Shown piece after piece: positions 18,960 through 28,783 of a stretch of DNA of 64,000 bases (its first letter is position 1; every line of letters begins with the position of its first letter). The stretch spans positions 1 through 64,000 of the forward strand of contig NZ_WJFC01000028.1 in the NCBI RefSeq assembly GCF_009725235.1. Direction: 5' to 3'. Origin of the DNA: Scytonema sp. UIC 10036 (GTDB taxonomy: Bacteria > Cyanobacteriota > Cyanobacteriia > Cyanobacteriales > Nostocaceae). Both the position numbers and the translations under genes were made by a program. The notes under the pieces were generated by a model that saw nothing but the letters and a program-made list of their open reading frames with translations, made no database searches and had not been told where the DNA came from.

Positions 18960-21900
18960 ATGATTCAAGATCGGTGGCAAAGTTTTTGGAAGCTGCTAGG
19001 CTTTTTCGTTGTATGCAATGCAATAATTACTGGGTTTGGGAATTCTGCTTCGGCGCAGATTGTTCCTGACAACACGTTGGGGAATGAAAAATCACAAGTC
19101 ACAAATAATCCTAACCTGCGTGGATTGCCAGGACAGCTGATTGAAGGAGGGGCGATTAGAGGTGTAAATTTATTCCAAAGTTTTTCTCAATTTCAGGTTG
19201 GGGATGGAGAGCGAGTTTACTTTGCAAATCCAGCAGGGATTGAAAATATCTTGAGTCGTGTGACGGGTAATGACCCCTCGAAGATATTCGGTTTATTGGG
19301 TGTAAATGGTAACGCCAATTTATTTTTTATTAATCCTAATGGCATCATTTTTGGGCAGAATGCAAGATTAGATGTTGCGGGTTCGTTTGTGGGGACGACT
19401 GCGAATGCTATTGGGTTTGGTCAGAACGGATTTTTCAGCGCTTCTAGTCCACAAGCGCCTTCCCAATTGTTAACGGTTAATCCTTCCGTTTTACTTGTCA
19501 ATCAAATTAATGCTGCATCAATTCAAAATAATGCTACTACTACTGGTTTGCAAGTTTCTGAAGGTAGGAGTTTGTTACTGGTTGGCGGTAATGTCAGTAT
19601 GGATGGTGGAAGATTAATTGCTCCTGGTGGGAGAGTGGAGTTGGGAGGATTAGCAGCAGCAGGAACAATTGGACTTAATACAGTTGGTAATATTTTTAGC
19701 CTAAGTTTTCCTATTGATGTACCGAGAGCAGATGTATCTCTAATTAATAGAGCTATATTAGGCGTTGTTGGTAATAGCGGTAGTATTGCGATTAACGCAG
19801 GAAATATAGATGTTCCGGGAGGTAGCTCTCTGATAGATGAGACAGAGTTAGAAAGCAGTTACGTATATATTGAAGCTGAAAATCTTACGCTTAATGCCAC
19901 AGGAACTATAAAATTTGAACAGGCAGAGATTTTAAGTAATGATGTCAATATTACTACTGATTCATTACTATTTAGGAACAATATTTTAAATACTGGTATT
20001 GATGAAGAAGGAGATGGAGGTAGTCTGAATATTAATGCCAACAAACTTGTTTCTTCTGATAATGATAGTAGGATCTTCAGTCGCAACATCAATATTACTA
20101 CTGATTCACTATCACTGAGAAAAACTATTATGGATACTACGACCTCACAAAGCAATGTTTTGGATACCGATTTTGTAGAGAATGGTAATAGGATTACAAC
20201 TAATGGAGGAAATAATATTACAATTAACGCACGCAATATAGATATTGTAGAAGGCAGTGAACTACGAACTGGACTTACGGGAATTGATAGTCAAGCTGGA
20301 AATATTGCACTACTTAATGCTACAGAAGCTATAAAAATTGATCGGGCACGAATTGAAAGTGAAAACGTTAATATTAAAACTGGTTCGTTGTCATTAATCG
20401 ACACCATTCTCGATAGTGGCAGTAATGAAAGAGGTAATGTTGGCAGTGTAATTATCGATGCCAAGGAACGCGCTTTTTTTGAGAAAAATCAAATCTACAC
20501 TGGTCAATTTAATATTACTACTGACTCTTTATCATTCAAGGATGATAAAGTCACTAGTGACAACATCAATATTGCGAGTAAAATTGTATTATTTAATCTA
20601 AGCAATGTCTATACTGATAATATTAATATTACTACTAACTCTTTATCAGCGGAAAACAGTGTTTTGTGGCAGTTAGAGAAGATTGGTAGTTTGATAATCA
20701 ATGCCAAAGACAGTGTTTTGTTCAACAAGAGTTCTGTTTTGTCGAGTGGCAATACTAATATAACTACTGGCTTGTTGTCCTTAATAGACACTAGTTTCAC
20801 TACAGGCGACTTGATCGTAGATGCCAAAAACCGTGTTTTTTTAAATGGAGAAGAAAGTAATATCACTAGCAGTTTCGACAGAGGTACAAGTGACAAACCA
20901 GGAAATGTCCGCATCACTACAGGAGAACTCTCTGTTACCAATGGTGCCTTAATTAGTTCTACTTCTACATTTGATTCATTTTTAGGAAGTATAGATGGAG
21001 GTAATATTATTATTGATGCTCGCGATCGCGTTATCTTTGATGGAGGTCAAGCTTCTACCTCTGTTAGGCTAGTACCACTAGACATCATAAATACTTTTAT
21101 TGGCAGAGCGCCATCAAACACACTTAGGGGAGGTGAAATCCGCATCACTACTGGTGAACTTTCAGTTATTAATAACGGCTCAATTACTGCCGCAGCAAAC
21201 ACAGAAGGTCGAAACTTCAATCGAAGTAATATTATTGTTGGAAAGGTAGATGCAGGTGGGATTATTATCAATGTCCGCGATCGCGTTATTTTCGATAATG
21301 GTACAGCCTCTACTAGTTTGGGACGTTACATAGAAGGAAAGGGCGGGGATATCAACATTACTACTACTGAACTCTTAGTTAAAAATGATAGTGAACTAAG
21401 CGCTAGTACTGATGGACAAGGAAATGCAGGTAATATAATTGTTAATGCAAAAGAGCGTGTCTTCTTTGACGGAGTAAGCAATAGCAATACATCCAGTGCT
21501 ATCTTTACTAGCGTCAATTCTACAGGTACAGGAAATGGGGGGAATATCCACATTACTGCTAGTGAACTATCTATCTTGAATGGTGCCAGATTTATTGCCA
21601 CTACAAACGGGAAAGGAAATGCAGGAAATATTGAAGTTATAACTTTTAATACTTTCAACGTTTCTGGTACTAATTCTAAAAATGGAAACTCTAGTGGATT
21701 ATTTGCAAATACCAATACCACAGGCAAAAGCGGCAATATCAATGTCAATACAAACGTCTTTCATCTATCAGATGGTGCTGTATTAGACGCACGTACTAGC
21801 AACAATGGCAAGGGCGGTAACATTACAATCAATGCCAATCTTTTTGAAGCTCTCAACGGCGGACAACTACTCTCGGTCACCTCTGGCACAGGAAATGCTG

Positions 21901-22871
21901 GTAAGATTGCGGTTAATGCTAAGGATAGAGTAATTGTTAATGGCACCGATGCTACTTTCAATGACCGACTTGATAAATTTGGTACAACAGCAGCAAATGT
22001 AGACGCTGCTAGCGGCTTTTTCGTTCTCTCTTCAGGTTCAGGGATTGCAGGTGATATCGAAGTTAATTCACCTAAAATCACCTTAGACAACGGCGGACGC
22101 TTCATCGCCGAATCTACATTCGGTAACGGTGGTAATATCAACTTGCAAGTAAGCGACTTACTCTTAATGCGGCGTGGCGCTCAAATTTCCACCAGTGCTG
22201 GTACTGACCAAGAAGGCGGCGATGGTGGTAACATTAATCTCAACGCACAATTTCTCGTCGCCATCCCAAACGAAAATAGCGACATCATCGCCAATGCTTT
22301 CACAGGTTCTGGTGGTAAGGTCACGATTAACACATCTGGTATTTATGGGTTACAGCTTTTGAGTGGAGCAGAATTACGGAGATTAAACGCTAATTCAAAT
22401 CCTCGTGAATTACTCACAAATGACATTAGTGCTGTTTCCCAACAAGGAGGACCGCAATTAGATGGTCAAATTACCGTCAACAACCCTGATGTTGACCCGA
22501 ATAACGGTTTAGTCTCCCTACCCGTAGATGTGATTGACCCCTCCAACCAAATCGCCCAAGGTTGTGCTGCTTTTGATGAAGCAACTGCGAGTGACTTTAA
22601 AGTGACTGGACGCGGTGGTTTACCTCCGAGTCCTGATGAAACTCTCAGCAGTAATGCAGTGTGGGAAGATACTCGTTTGCGGGCGACAACAGCACAGCGT
22701 CTAGATTCCAAGACTACGGCAACAAAACCACAGTCGGAGTCTGATACTGTAATTACACCTGCTACGGGTTGGGTATTCAATGGTAAGGGTGACGTGACGC
22801 TGGTTTCCCAAATGCCCAATGCTACTGCTGAAACATTAGCTGCTTCTTCCCAGTCATGCTATCTTCGTTAA
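18960..22871 (+). CDS. Haemagglutinin-like two-partner-secretion exoprotein, copy 2
   Basis: A 1303-aa paralogue of the preceding gene with the same signal peptide and TPS secretion domain (NLFQSFSQFQVGDGERVYF, FINPNGIIFGQNARLDVAG). The passenger differs and is longer, with less regular repeats rich in NINITTDSLS-type units in the first half and GNAGNIIVNAKER-type units in the second. The last 200 residues are the same as copy 1. Start chosen as in copy 1, with near-identical leader sequence (cggagtaaata). It ends with a 4-bp overlap of the convergent kinase gene. Sequence-diverse passengers on constant ends suggest a variable surface protein. Confidence 0.9.
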   Translation: MIQDRWQSFWKLLGFFVVCNAIITGFGNSASAQIVPDNTLGNEKSQVTNNPNLRGLPGQLIEGGAIRGVNLFQSFSQFQVGDGERVYFANPAGIENILSRVTGNDPSKIFGLLGVNGNANLFFINPNGIIFGQNARLDVAGSFVGTTANAIGFGQNGFFSASSPQAPSQLLTVNPSVLLVNQINAASIQNNATTTGLQVSEGRSLLLVGGNVSMDGGRLIAPGGRVELGGLAAAGTIGLNTVGNIFSLSFPIDVPRADVSLINRAILGVVGNSGSIAINAGNIDVPGGSSLIDETELESSYVYIEAENLTLNATGTIKFEQAEILSNDVNITTDSLLFRNNILNTGIDEEGDGGSLNINANKLVSSDNDSRIFSRNINITTDSLSLRKTIMDTTTSQSNVLDTDFVENGNRITTNGGNNITINARNIDIVEGSELRTGLTGIDSQAGNIALLNATEAIKIDRARIESENVNIKTGSLSLIDTILDSGSNERGNVGSVIIDAKERAFFEKNQIYTGQFNITTDSLSFKDDKVTSDNINIASKIVLFNLSNVYTDNINITTNSLSAENSVLWQLEKIGSLIINAKDSVLFNKSSVLSSGNTNITTGLLSLIDTSFTTGDLIVDAKNRVFLNGEESNITSSFDRGTSDKPGNVRITTGELSVTNGALISSTSTFDSFLGSIDGGNIIIDARDRVIFDGGQASTSVRLVPLDIINTFIGRAPSNTLRGGEIRITTGELSVINNGSITAAANTEGRNFNRSNIIVGKVDAGGIIINVRDRVIFDNGTASTSLGRYIEGKGGDINITTTELLVKNDSELSASTDGQGNAGNIIVNAKERVFFDGVSNSNTSSAIFTSVNSTGTGNGGNIHITASELSILNGARFIATTNGKGNAGNIEVITFNTFNVSGTNSKNGNSSGLFANTNTTGKSGNINVNTNVFHLSDGAVLDARTSNNGKGGNITINANLFEALNGGQLLSVTSGTGNAGKIAVNAKDRVIVNGTDATFNDRLDKFGTTAANVDAASGFFVLSSGSGIAGDIEVNSPKITLDNGGRFIAESTFGNGGNINLQVSDLLLMRRGAQISTSAGTDQEGGDGGNINLNAQFLVAIPNENSDIIANAFTGSGGKVTINTSGIYGLQLLSGAELRRLNANSNPRELLTNDISAVSQQGGPQLDGQITVNNPDVDPNNGLVSLPVDVIDPSNQIAQGCAAFDEATASDFKVTGRGGLPPSPDETLSSNAVWEDTRLRATTAQRLDSKTTATKPQSESDTVITPATGWVFNGKGDVTLVSQMPNATAETLAASSQSCYLR

Positions 22872-24973
22872 AGACTTTCTAAACTATTTAATACCTCTGT
22901 AACCGACTGATATCTTGAATTGGAGTTTTGATTCACCATTCTATTTAATACCGCAGCAAATTTGTCACTGATTTCTGCTAAATTGTGCCAATTCTGCAAG
23001 GTACCATCTTGCAAGGGTATAACCACCCCTAAAGTATTTGAGTCTCTTTGGAACGTATTAGGATGTGTCCCTGTTAAGGCTTGAATAGCCAGTATTCCTA
23101 ACGCATAGATATCGCTGTTTAGTCTCGGTTGTCTGTTCATTTGTTCGGGAGGCATATAACAAGGAGTACCAATTGCGATCGTACTATTTTGCTGCTGAGT
23201 TTGAATCTGTTTGACTGCACCAAAATCAATTAAAAAAATCCGTCCATCACTTTCCCGCCTGATTAAATTACTAGGTTTGATATCTCGATGGATGACATTA
23301 TAATCGTGAACAAAAACAAGTATCAGCAAAACTTCTTTGAGTAGAGATACAACCCTCGCTTCTGCAAACTTTTTATAAGGAGTAATCTCTTTTTCTAGGG
23401 AATTCCCTTTGATAAATTCTTGAACTAAATAAAATTCTTGATTTATTTCAAAATAAGCCAATAGTTGAGGTATCCGGTCATGCTTACCCAAAATTTCTAA
23501 AATTTCTGCTTCAGTGTTGAAGAGTCGTCTAGCAACACTTAAAAAAGCTTCTTCTTGACGAGCGGGTCGTAATTGCTTGACAACACATAGAGGATGACTG
23601 GGACGCTGAGTATCTTGAGCTAAGTAAGTATCACTAAATCCTCCATAACCTAGAGGTTCGATGATTCTGTAGCGTCCGTTCAGCAAATGCGTGTTGGAGG
23701 GAATTCGCTCGGGTATTGTTGGACTTAAAGTATTGTCCTCTTCTTGCTGGTGAATCTGTTGTGCTATTTTTTCTTTCTCTTGCTTACTTTGATATACGGT
23801 GTAAGCAAGAACGCTACCAGCTGCTAACACCAACCCCAGTGCTGCCGAGACTACTGGAATCCATCCTGCTTGGTTAAAAATAAAAAAGTTACCAGTAAAT
23901 AATACTACAAGAACTGTCCCACCGACAATTGCTTGATGTAGAGGATGCTGAATGCGTGATGCAATTATACCTCCTGCTAAACTCCATACCAATACCCAAA
24001 CCACTTCACCCCATTCAGGCAAAAACCAAAACAGAGGCTGTTTGTCGAGAACGGCGCTGAGAATTTGACTGGTACTTTGGGCATGAATCTCCACTCCCGC
24101 CATACTGCCAGATGTGTCTGACTTGCCAGTGCTATAGGGTGTATTTAAAATATCCTTCAAACTGGGTGCGGTTGTACCAATCAAGATGATGCGGTTTTTC
24201 ACTAGATCGCGATTCACCTTATCCTCAAGCACATCTGTCAGAGTCACTTTTTCAGCTACGTGAGAAGAACGGTAGTTTAGGAGAATTTGGTAACCACGAG
24301 CATCTATGTTTTGATAACCACCAGAATTACTTTCTAGACGTTTAAATACAGTATTGCGAAGTTGCAACTCTTGCTTTGAAGTAAATTGCGGTTGGATGCC
24401 TCCAGTTTCCAAATATTTTAGTGCTAATTGGAGACTTAAGGAATATTCTGCTGCACAATCGTCATTCGCTGCTAAGGAGAATAACAGTAGATTACGACGT
24501 ATTGTGCCATCAGAATCTTCTACAACATCGCTAAATCCAACTCTTGATGGCTCAATTCCCTCAGGAGGCGATACTCCATACTCTTGATCGCGATGTTTGC
24601 AAATTGGAATAATGATATCGCTCTGTTGCAAACGTTTCAATAACCGATCGTGACCCGGTTCAACTGGTAAGTCACGAAAAATGTCAAAACCAATTGCTCG
24701 CGGTTGATATTGCTCCAGTTTGTCCAAAAGGCGATCGAGAACTTGCCCTGATAAACGGTCTGAAGTAGGTGATTTCCATTTTTTGATGTCAGATTCAGTG
24801 ATTGCAACAATCAACAGGCGGCGATCTAAACCAGAATTTACTCGCATTTGCATCATCTGGTCAAAAAGCCTTATTTCTAGAGGTTCTAGCACTCCTAGTT
24901 GTTGAACGGCAAACAGTAAACCTGTGACAATTACGCTAGAAAAAACTGTTGACAAAGTGAGTAAATTTTTCAT
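22868..24973 (-). CDS. CHASE2-domain serine/threonine protein kinase
   Basis: A 701-aa membrane sensor kinase. An N-terminal membrane segment is followed by an extracytoplasmic CHASE2 domain (residues about 30-310, with IGFDIFRDLP and VGFSDVVEDSDGTIRR), then about three membrane helices (320-395), a short coiled coil and a Hanks-type kinase domain (residues about 430-700). The kinase has a glycine loop (LGYGGFSDTYLA), the lysine in CVVKQL, VIHRDIKPSN, LIDFGAV and MPPEQM, so it looks active. CHASE2 is thought to bind an unknown extracellular ligand. The gene is convergent with exoprotein copy 2, and this pairing supports a signalling link to the surface module. Confidence 0.92.
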   Translation of the reverse strand: MKNLLTLSTVFSSVIVTGLLFAVQQLGVLEPLEIRLFDQMMQMRVNSGLDRRLLIVAITESDIKKWKSPTSDRLSGQVLDRLLDKLEQYQPRAIGFDIFRDLPVEPGHDRLLKRLQQSDIIIPICKHRDQEYGVSPPEGIEPSRVGFSDVVEDSDGTIRRNLLLFSLAANDDCAAEYSLSLQLALKYLETGGIQPQFTSKQELQLRNTVFKRLESNSGGYQNIDARGYQILLNYRSSHVAEKVTLTDVLEDKVNRDLVKNRIILIGTTAPSLKDILNTPYSTGKSDTSGSMAGVEIHAQSTSQILSAVLDKQPLFWFLPEWGEVVWVLVWSLAGGIIASRIQHPLHQAIVGGTVLVVLFTGNFFIFNQAGWIPVVSAALGLVLAAGSVLAYTVYQSKQEKEKIAQQIHQQEEDNTLSPTIPERIPSNTHLLNGRYRIIEPLGYGGFSDTYLAQDTQRPSHPLCVVKQLRPARQEEAFLSVARRLFNTEAEILEILGKHDRIPQLLAYFEINQEFYLVQEFIKGNSLEKEITPYKKFAEARVVSLLKEVLLILVFVHDYNVIHRDIKPSNLIRRESDGRIFLIDFGAVKQIQTQQQNSTIAIGTPCYMPPEQMNRQPRLNSDIYALGILAIQALTGTHPNTFQRDSNTLGVVIPLQDGTLQNWHNLAEISDKFAAVLNRMVNQNSNSRYQSVTEVLNSLESL

Positions 24974-25344
24974 AACGTTTGCTGTACAAGTTCAAATTAT
25001 AATATTTATCACTGAAATACAGTATCTCATCAGATCTTACACCCAGTCATATAATTCCGGTTGCAGTCGAAAACAGCACAATGTAAAGTTACCTCATCGC
25101 TTAAAATGAACACAACGTGATTTCGTTGAATTCGTTATTTTTGGGGATTTTAGGTAAAGATATGTGTAATACTGAGAGTGAATAACCAAATTCTGCTAAA
25201 ATCGCATCTGCACTTAGCAGGTAACTCGAAGGAATGTCAGAAACGGGCTAATAAATAAGGCGTTGAACTGGAATCAGTAACTGAGCCTCGCAAAGTAAAG
25301 AATCGTCCCCAAATATATCGCTGCAATTATAAGGAGAAGGAATA
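24974..25344. other. Non-coding stretch
   Basis: About 370 bases, AT-rich, between divergent genes; it should contain both promoters. No RNA gene or hairpin is recognised. Confidence 0.4.
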
Positions 25345-25632
25345 ATGGCTGTTCTAGAGTGTGTAAAACCAGGGGCTAAGGTAGGTCAAATCTTGTTAGC
25401 GGTAGACCTTTCAATTGCAGGTAGTACTGATGAGGTTTTAGCTACACTTGAACAATTAGGTTATGAACCAAAAATTCGTCACGTTATCTATCCATCTGGT
25501 GTTCATGTGTTAGCTGTCCTTAAGGATGAAAAGCATGAATCAATCGTCGATGATGACTATCTTCTTGAAGAATGGCAGCAGGTGAGATCTCAGATCAATC
25601 CTGAGGCTGTTCATTTATGGCGCGGTAAATAA
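25345..25632 (+). CDS. Small protein of unknown function (95 aa)
   Basis: A 95-aa soluble protein without signal peptide. A very strong ribosome site (aaggagaagg) lies just ahead of the ATG, which supports it being a real gene. A mixed alpha/beta pattern is suggested (VGQILLAVDLSIAG, EVLATLEQLGYEP, HVLAVLKDEKHE, acidic DDDYLLEEW). I do not recognise the family. It stands alone between the kinase and a decayed toxin-antitoxin pair. Confidence 0.65.
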   Translation: MAVLECVKPGAKVGQILLAVDLSIAGSTDEVLATLEQLGYEPKIRHVIYPSGVHVLAVLKDEKHESIVDDDYLLEEWQQVRSQINPEAVHLWRGK

Positions 25633-25912
25633 ATGAAATCATTGAGCAAGTTATGGTCGCCGAGTCATAGCCATGAAAGCGTTAACCGTAATGGCTTGCC
25701 TGATGACTTATTAACTCATTAAATTCTACACTTGTCTTCGCAATACGGCTTTAATTGTTAAGCATAAAGGCTTATCGCTGCATATCCAGAAAGGTAGAGG
25801 GAATAACTTACTTATGCTTGCCTAAAAAATCAGCATAATCTTTCAGAATTTGTGTAAGCTTAGAATAAACAGGCATCGCGAGCCATTATACTATAGGAAT
25901 TTTGAGAACCAA

Positions 25913-26158
25913 ATGAAAGCAATCAAAGTTATGGCAAGCATTGATGAACATGGGCAACTGACGTTAGATTGCCCCATAATGATAGATAAGAACAGTCGTG
26001 TTGAAGTAATTGTTCTTATTCCAGAAGAGACAAAAGACGATGAGGATGATACACCTAATGAAGCAATCTTAGAAGATTTTCGTCAAGCTTGGCATGAAGC
26101 TCAAACAGGACAAACGATTCCTATCGAGCGAGTTTGGGAAGGACTGGAGAATGTCTGA
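25913..26158 (+). CDS. Antitoxin-like small protein
   Basis: 81 aa from the ATG at 25913; an upstream in-frame start exists but adds an unlikely basic stretch. The N-terminus (KVMASIDEHGQLTLDC, then SRVEVIVLIP) resembles the short beta-strand fold of AbrB-like antitoxins found upstream of RelE-type toxins in cyanobacteria. The acidic C-terminus ends in RQAWHEAQTGQTIPIERVWE, a style typical of these antitoxins. Its stop overlaps the start of the downstream toxin remnant by 8 bases. DNA-binding autoregulation would be expected for the family. Confidence 0.7.
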   Translation: MKAIKVMASIDEHGQLTLDCPIMIDKNSRVEVIVLIPEETKDDEDDTPNEAILEDFRQAWHEAQTGQTIPIERVWEGLENV

Positions 26159-26249
26159 GCAACCAGTGATTGAAGTTGAAGCGTCACCAACGTTTAATCG
26201 AAATCTACGCACTCTGGTTATTTGCACGAACTCTTGCTATATTTCATAA
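26151..26249 (+). pseudogene. RelE/ParE-like toxin, truncated
   Basis: Starts inside the antitoxin gene and reads EVEASPTFNRNLRTL, the usual first residues of cyanobacterial RelE-superfamily toxins. It then turns into unrelated VICTNSCYIS and a stop. The catalytic part is missing, so the toxin is inactive and the antitoxin is orphaned. Confidence 0.7.
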
Positions 26250-26287
26250 TGATATTCCCTCATCCCAGAAATGTTGTAGAAACATTA

Positions 26288-27193
26288 ATGTCTGAAAGTC
26301 AAATCCATCTGATTGACACGGTTACTGAAAAACCATTTTCGGCAGCACCTCAAGGGTGTGTACGGCGATCAAGTGCCGAAGTAGGATGGCGCGGTATTGT
26401 TGTAGAAATGCACAGCATTCCACCGATGGAACTGCCCGAGCATTACGTTCAAGGACATCGCCTTATAGTTCATGCAGGTCAACCGATCGAGTATGAGTGG
26501 AAGGACAACAGCCATTGGCGAAGCAAGCTGTTACATCCAGGTGAGTTTTGTTTGCAGTCCCACGGAGAAGTTAACTTTCCCCGTTGGCACGATCGCTTTG
26601 AATTTATAGCGATCGCCCTCGATCCTACGTTTGTTGACCGCAGTTTTCAAGACAGTGGTATAAAAGAAGGTACTTGCTTTCAAGAACAACGTGCTGCATT
26701 CGATCCTGTAATTGCAGATTTTGCTCAACGATTCCAAGCTGAGTTGATCTCAAGAAGTTATGGGGGAGTGCTTTATGGTGAATCATTAGCGTTAGCGTTT
26801 GCGCTTTATCTACTTCAACAGCATAGTGTTTGTCCCAAATCATTCTCACAACCACGCGGTAAGCTCTCGTCGCTGCAACTAAGAGAAATAATTGAATATA
26901 TTCATGCTAATTTGTCAGAGGAACTTAGTCTCACTCATCTAGCAGAACTTTTGAATTTAAGTGTTTTCCATTTTGCTCGTCTGTTTAAAAATTCTTTGGG
27001 ACTATCTCCTCACCAATATGTCCTTCAAAATCGGGTGGAACGAGCCAAAAAGTTAATAACTGTCTGTGTTGATACTAACTTAACCGATATAGCCTTACAG
27101 GTTGGATTTTACGACCAAACTCATTTTGGTAAAGCTTTCAAACGAACTGTAGGTGTTTCTCCCAAGGTTTTTGCCAAACTTCGAGCTTCTTAA
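26288..27193 (+). CDS. AraC-family transcription regulator
   Basis: About 301 aa from the ATG at 26288; an alternative ATG at 26249 adds 13 residues. The C-terminal 100 residues form two AraC-type helix-turn-helix motifs: LSLTHLAELLNLSVFHFARLF and NLTDIALQVGFYDQTHFGKAF, ending FKRTVGVSPKVFAKL. The N-terminal 190 residues are the ligand-sensing part and show no recognised metabolite motif. It is followed after 70 bp by an SDR oxidoreductase in the same direction, a likely target. Length is normal for the family. Confidence 0.9.
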   Translation: MSESQIHLIDTVTEKPFSAAPQGCVRRSSAEVGWRGIVVEMHSIPPMELPEHYVQGHRLIVHAGQPIEYEWKDNSHWRSKLLHPGEFCLQSHGEVNFPRWHDRFEFIAIALDPTFVDRSFQDSGIKEGTCFQEQRAAFDPVIADFAQRFQAELISRSYGGVLYGESLALAFALYLLQQHSVCPKSFSQPRGKLSSLQLREIIEYIHANLSEELSLTHLAELLNLSVFHFARLFKNSLGLSPHQYVLQNRVERAKKLITVCVDTNLTDIALQVGFYDQTHFGKAFKRTVGVSPKVFAKLRAS

Positions 27194-27262
27194 GCAAGAA
27201 TTTACTATTTTGCTGAGTGGTTGCGCCCTTAAGCTTACTCTAGAGTTCATGAGGAAAAAGCA

Positions 27263-28237
27263 ATGACGCAACATCGCCGCGAAATTATCAAAAGTGCTGC
27301 TCTAACTGCCACAGGAATGGTTCTAGGAACAATGTCGCCTCTTAAATCCCAGGAAGCCCCCGCTCAGAAACAAACCAACGCTCGCCCACAAGAAGGGACT
27401 TCTCGACTTCTTGTTGGAAAAGTCGCTTTGGTAACAGGAGCAGCTCGCGGTATCGGACGAGCGATCGCTATCGATTTCGCTAAAAACGGTGCTAATGTTG
27501 CTTTGCTTGATATTGCTGACCCCACTGGAGGAATGCCAATCTCAGGTTACCGCCTTGCCAATGAGAGCGAGCTTGATGAAACTGTGGCGGCTGTACGTGC
27601 GCTTGGAGTTAAAGCACTTAAGCTCAAGGTTGATGTACGCAACAATAACGCGATGAAGGAAGCCGCAGCCCTCACTGCACGCGAACTCGGCGGTCTAGAT
27701 ATTGCGGTTGCCAATGCTGGCATCGCTATCTGGACTACAATCGAAGGCTCAAACGAGCAGCAGTGGCGCGATACAATTGATGTCAATATCAACGGCGTAT
27801 TCAACACAATTCAGGCAGTTGTCCCGCACATGAAAGCACGTCAGGGCGGTCGCATCATAACAATTTCCTCTATTGGCGGTCGTCAGGGTGTAGTGGGCAA
27901 TGGTGCTTATGGCACCACTAAGTGGGCTGTGATTGGGCTAACTAAATCAGCCGCCATTGAATTTGGAGCGTCCAACATTACCGTCAATTCCATTGCTCCA
28001 GGACCTGTCAATACTCCTTTGTATCGCTCACAAGGACAACTACGCTCAACGGGAGTGAAAAGTTTTGAAGAGCAAGACAAGGTAGTCGGTGCGATGTTAC
28101 CTTTGAAGGCTAAGCCTGCCCTCGATCCACAAGACATCGCCGACACTGCCACTTTCTTGGCTAGTGACCATGCCCGCTTTATTTCCGGCGAGGTGATAGA
28201 TGTAGCACTCGGCTACAACACGATATACACAGCTTGA
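27263..28237 (+). CDS. Short-chain dehydrogenase/reductase with Tat-like leader
   Basis: A 324-aa NAD(P)-dependent oxidoreductase. The N-terminus is unusual: RREIIKSAALTATGMVLGTM resembles a twin-arginine signal, followed by a linker rich in Q, P and A. The SDR domain starts near residue 53 with VALVTGAARGIGRAIA (cofactor loop). NAG is in VANAGIA, and the catalytic set is ISSIGG plus YGTTK (Tyr-x-x-x-Lys). It ends SGEVIDVALGYNTIY. The length and motif order match the classical SDR family of mycofactocin-like or general carveol-type dehydrogenases, but the substrate is not evident. It is preceded by an AraC regulator that probably controls it. Confidence 0.88.
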   Translation: MTQHRREIIKSAALTATGMVLGTMSPLKSQEAPAQKQTNARPQEGTSRLLVGKVALVTGAARGIGRAIAIDFAKNGANVALLDIADPTGGMPISGYRLANESELDETVAAVRALGVKALKLKVDVRNNNAMKEAAALTARELGGLDIAVANAGIAIWTTIEGSNEQQWRDTIDVNINGVFNTIQAVVPHMKARQGGRIITISSIGGRQGVVGNGAYGTTKWAVIGLTKSAAIEFGASNITVNSIAPGPVNTPLYRSQGQLRSTGVKSFEEQDKVVGAMLPLKAKPALDPQDIADTATFLASDHARFISGEVIDVALGYNTIYTA

Positions 28238-28494
28238 AAATTTCAACTTATCATAAAACGGTATGGGCGATGCTTATTCGTTCGCTGTTAACAGAAAAAT
28301 TTTAGCTAATGAATAAGCTAGAAACATCGCTACAGAATGTTTTATGGCTTCAGAACGTTCTCAAAAAGTCCTAAAAATGCTCAATGACAAGTTACTTGAA
28401 ACTTATGAAAGATATTACGGGAACTTGAAGATTGGAGATATGTCTCCTGAAGAATTCATCAAAACCTATGGATGTATTGATGATAGAATTCATG

Positions 28495-28680
28495 GCAATT
28501 TAAAACTAGGAGTTACAGTCCCTTCTGAATCCACCTCAACCTTCTCTACAAACTCAGCCAATGCCGATCGCAGTTCCGAGTCATCCAATGATTCCCAGAA
28601 TGTAGCTTGAGAAGCAATAACTGTTTTCCTCTTGGTATTCTCAAAGGTATCCCCTTAGATTGATAGGGGACTACTCATTT
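28495..28680 (-). pseudogene. Duplicated 3' end of the nifE-element recombinase
   Basis: On the minus strand the frame reads TFENTKRKTVIASQATFWE, then LDDSELRSALAEFVEKVEVD and GTVTPSFKLP. This closely matches the C-terminus of the recombinase encoded at 28784-30187. Nucleotide similarity to 28808-28990 is high but not identical. It is the scar of a second recombinase copy or of a partial duplication. Confidence 0.78.
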
Positions 28681-28783
28681 CCCGTTAGAAGATTGTCGAG
28701 CGTGTGGTGCTTATCACGGACGATAGGCGACGGGTTCTGAATTTCCTTTGGAAGCTTTGGTATTTCTGGAATTTTTGGAATAT

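Noticed and set aside
16192..22819. Minus-strand open frames across the exoprotein genes
   Set aside because: They mirror the repeat periodicity of the plus-strand genes, have no ribosome sites and no recognisable domains.
28344..28610. Plus-strand 88-codon frame as a gene
   Set aside because: Its second half is the antisense of the duplicated recombinase tail, and a parallel antisense frame lies over the intact recombinase. The first third could be real but has no support.
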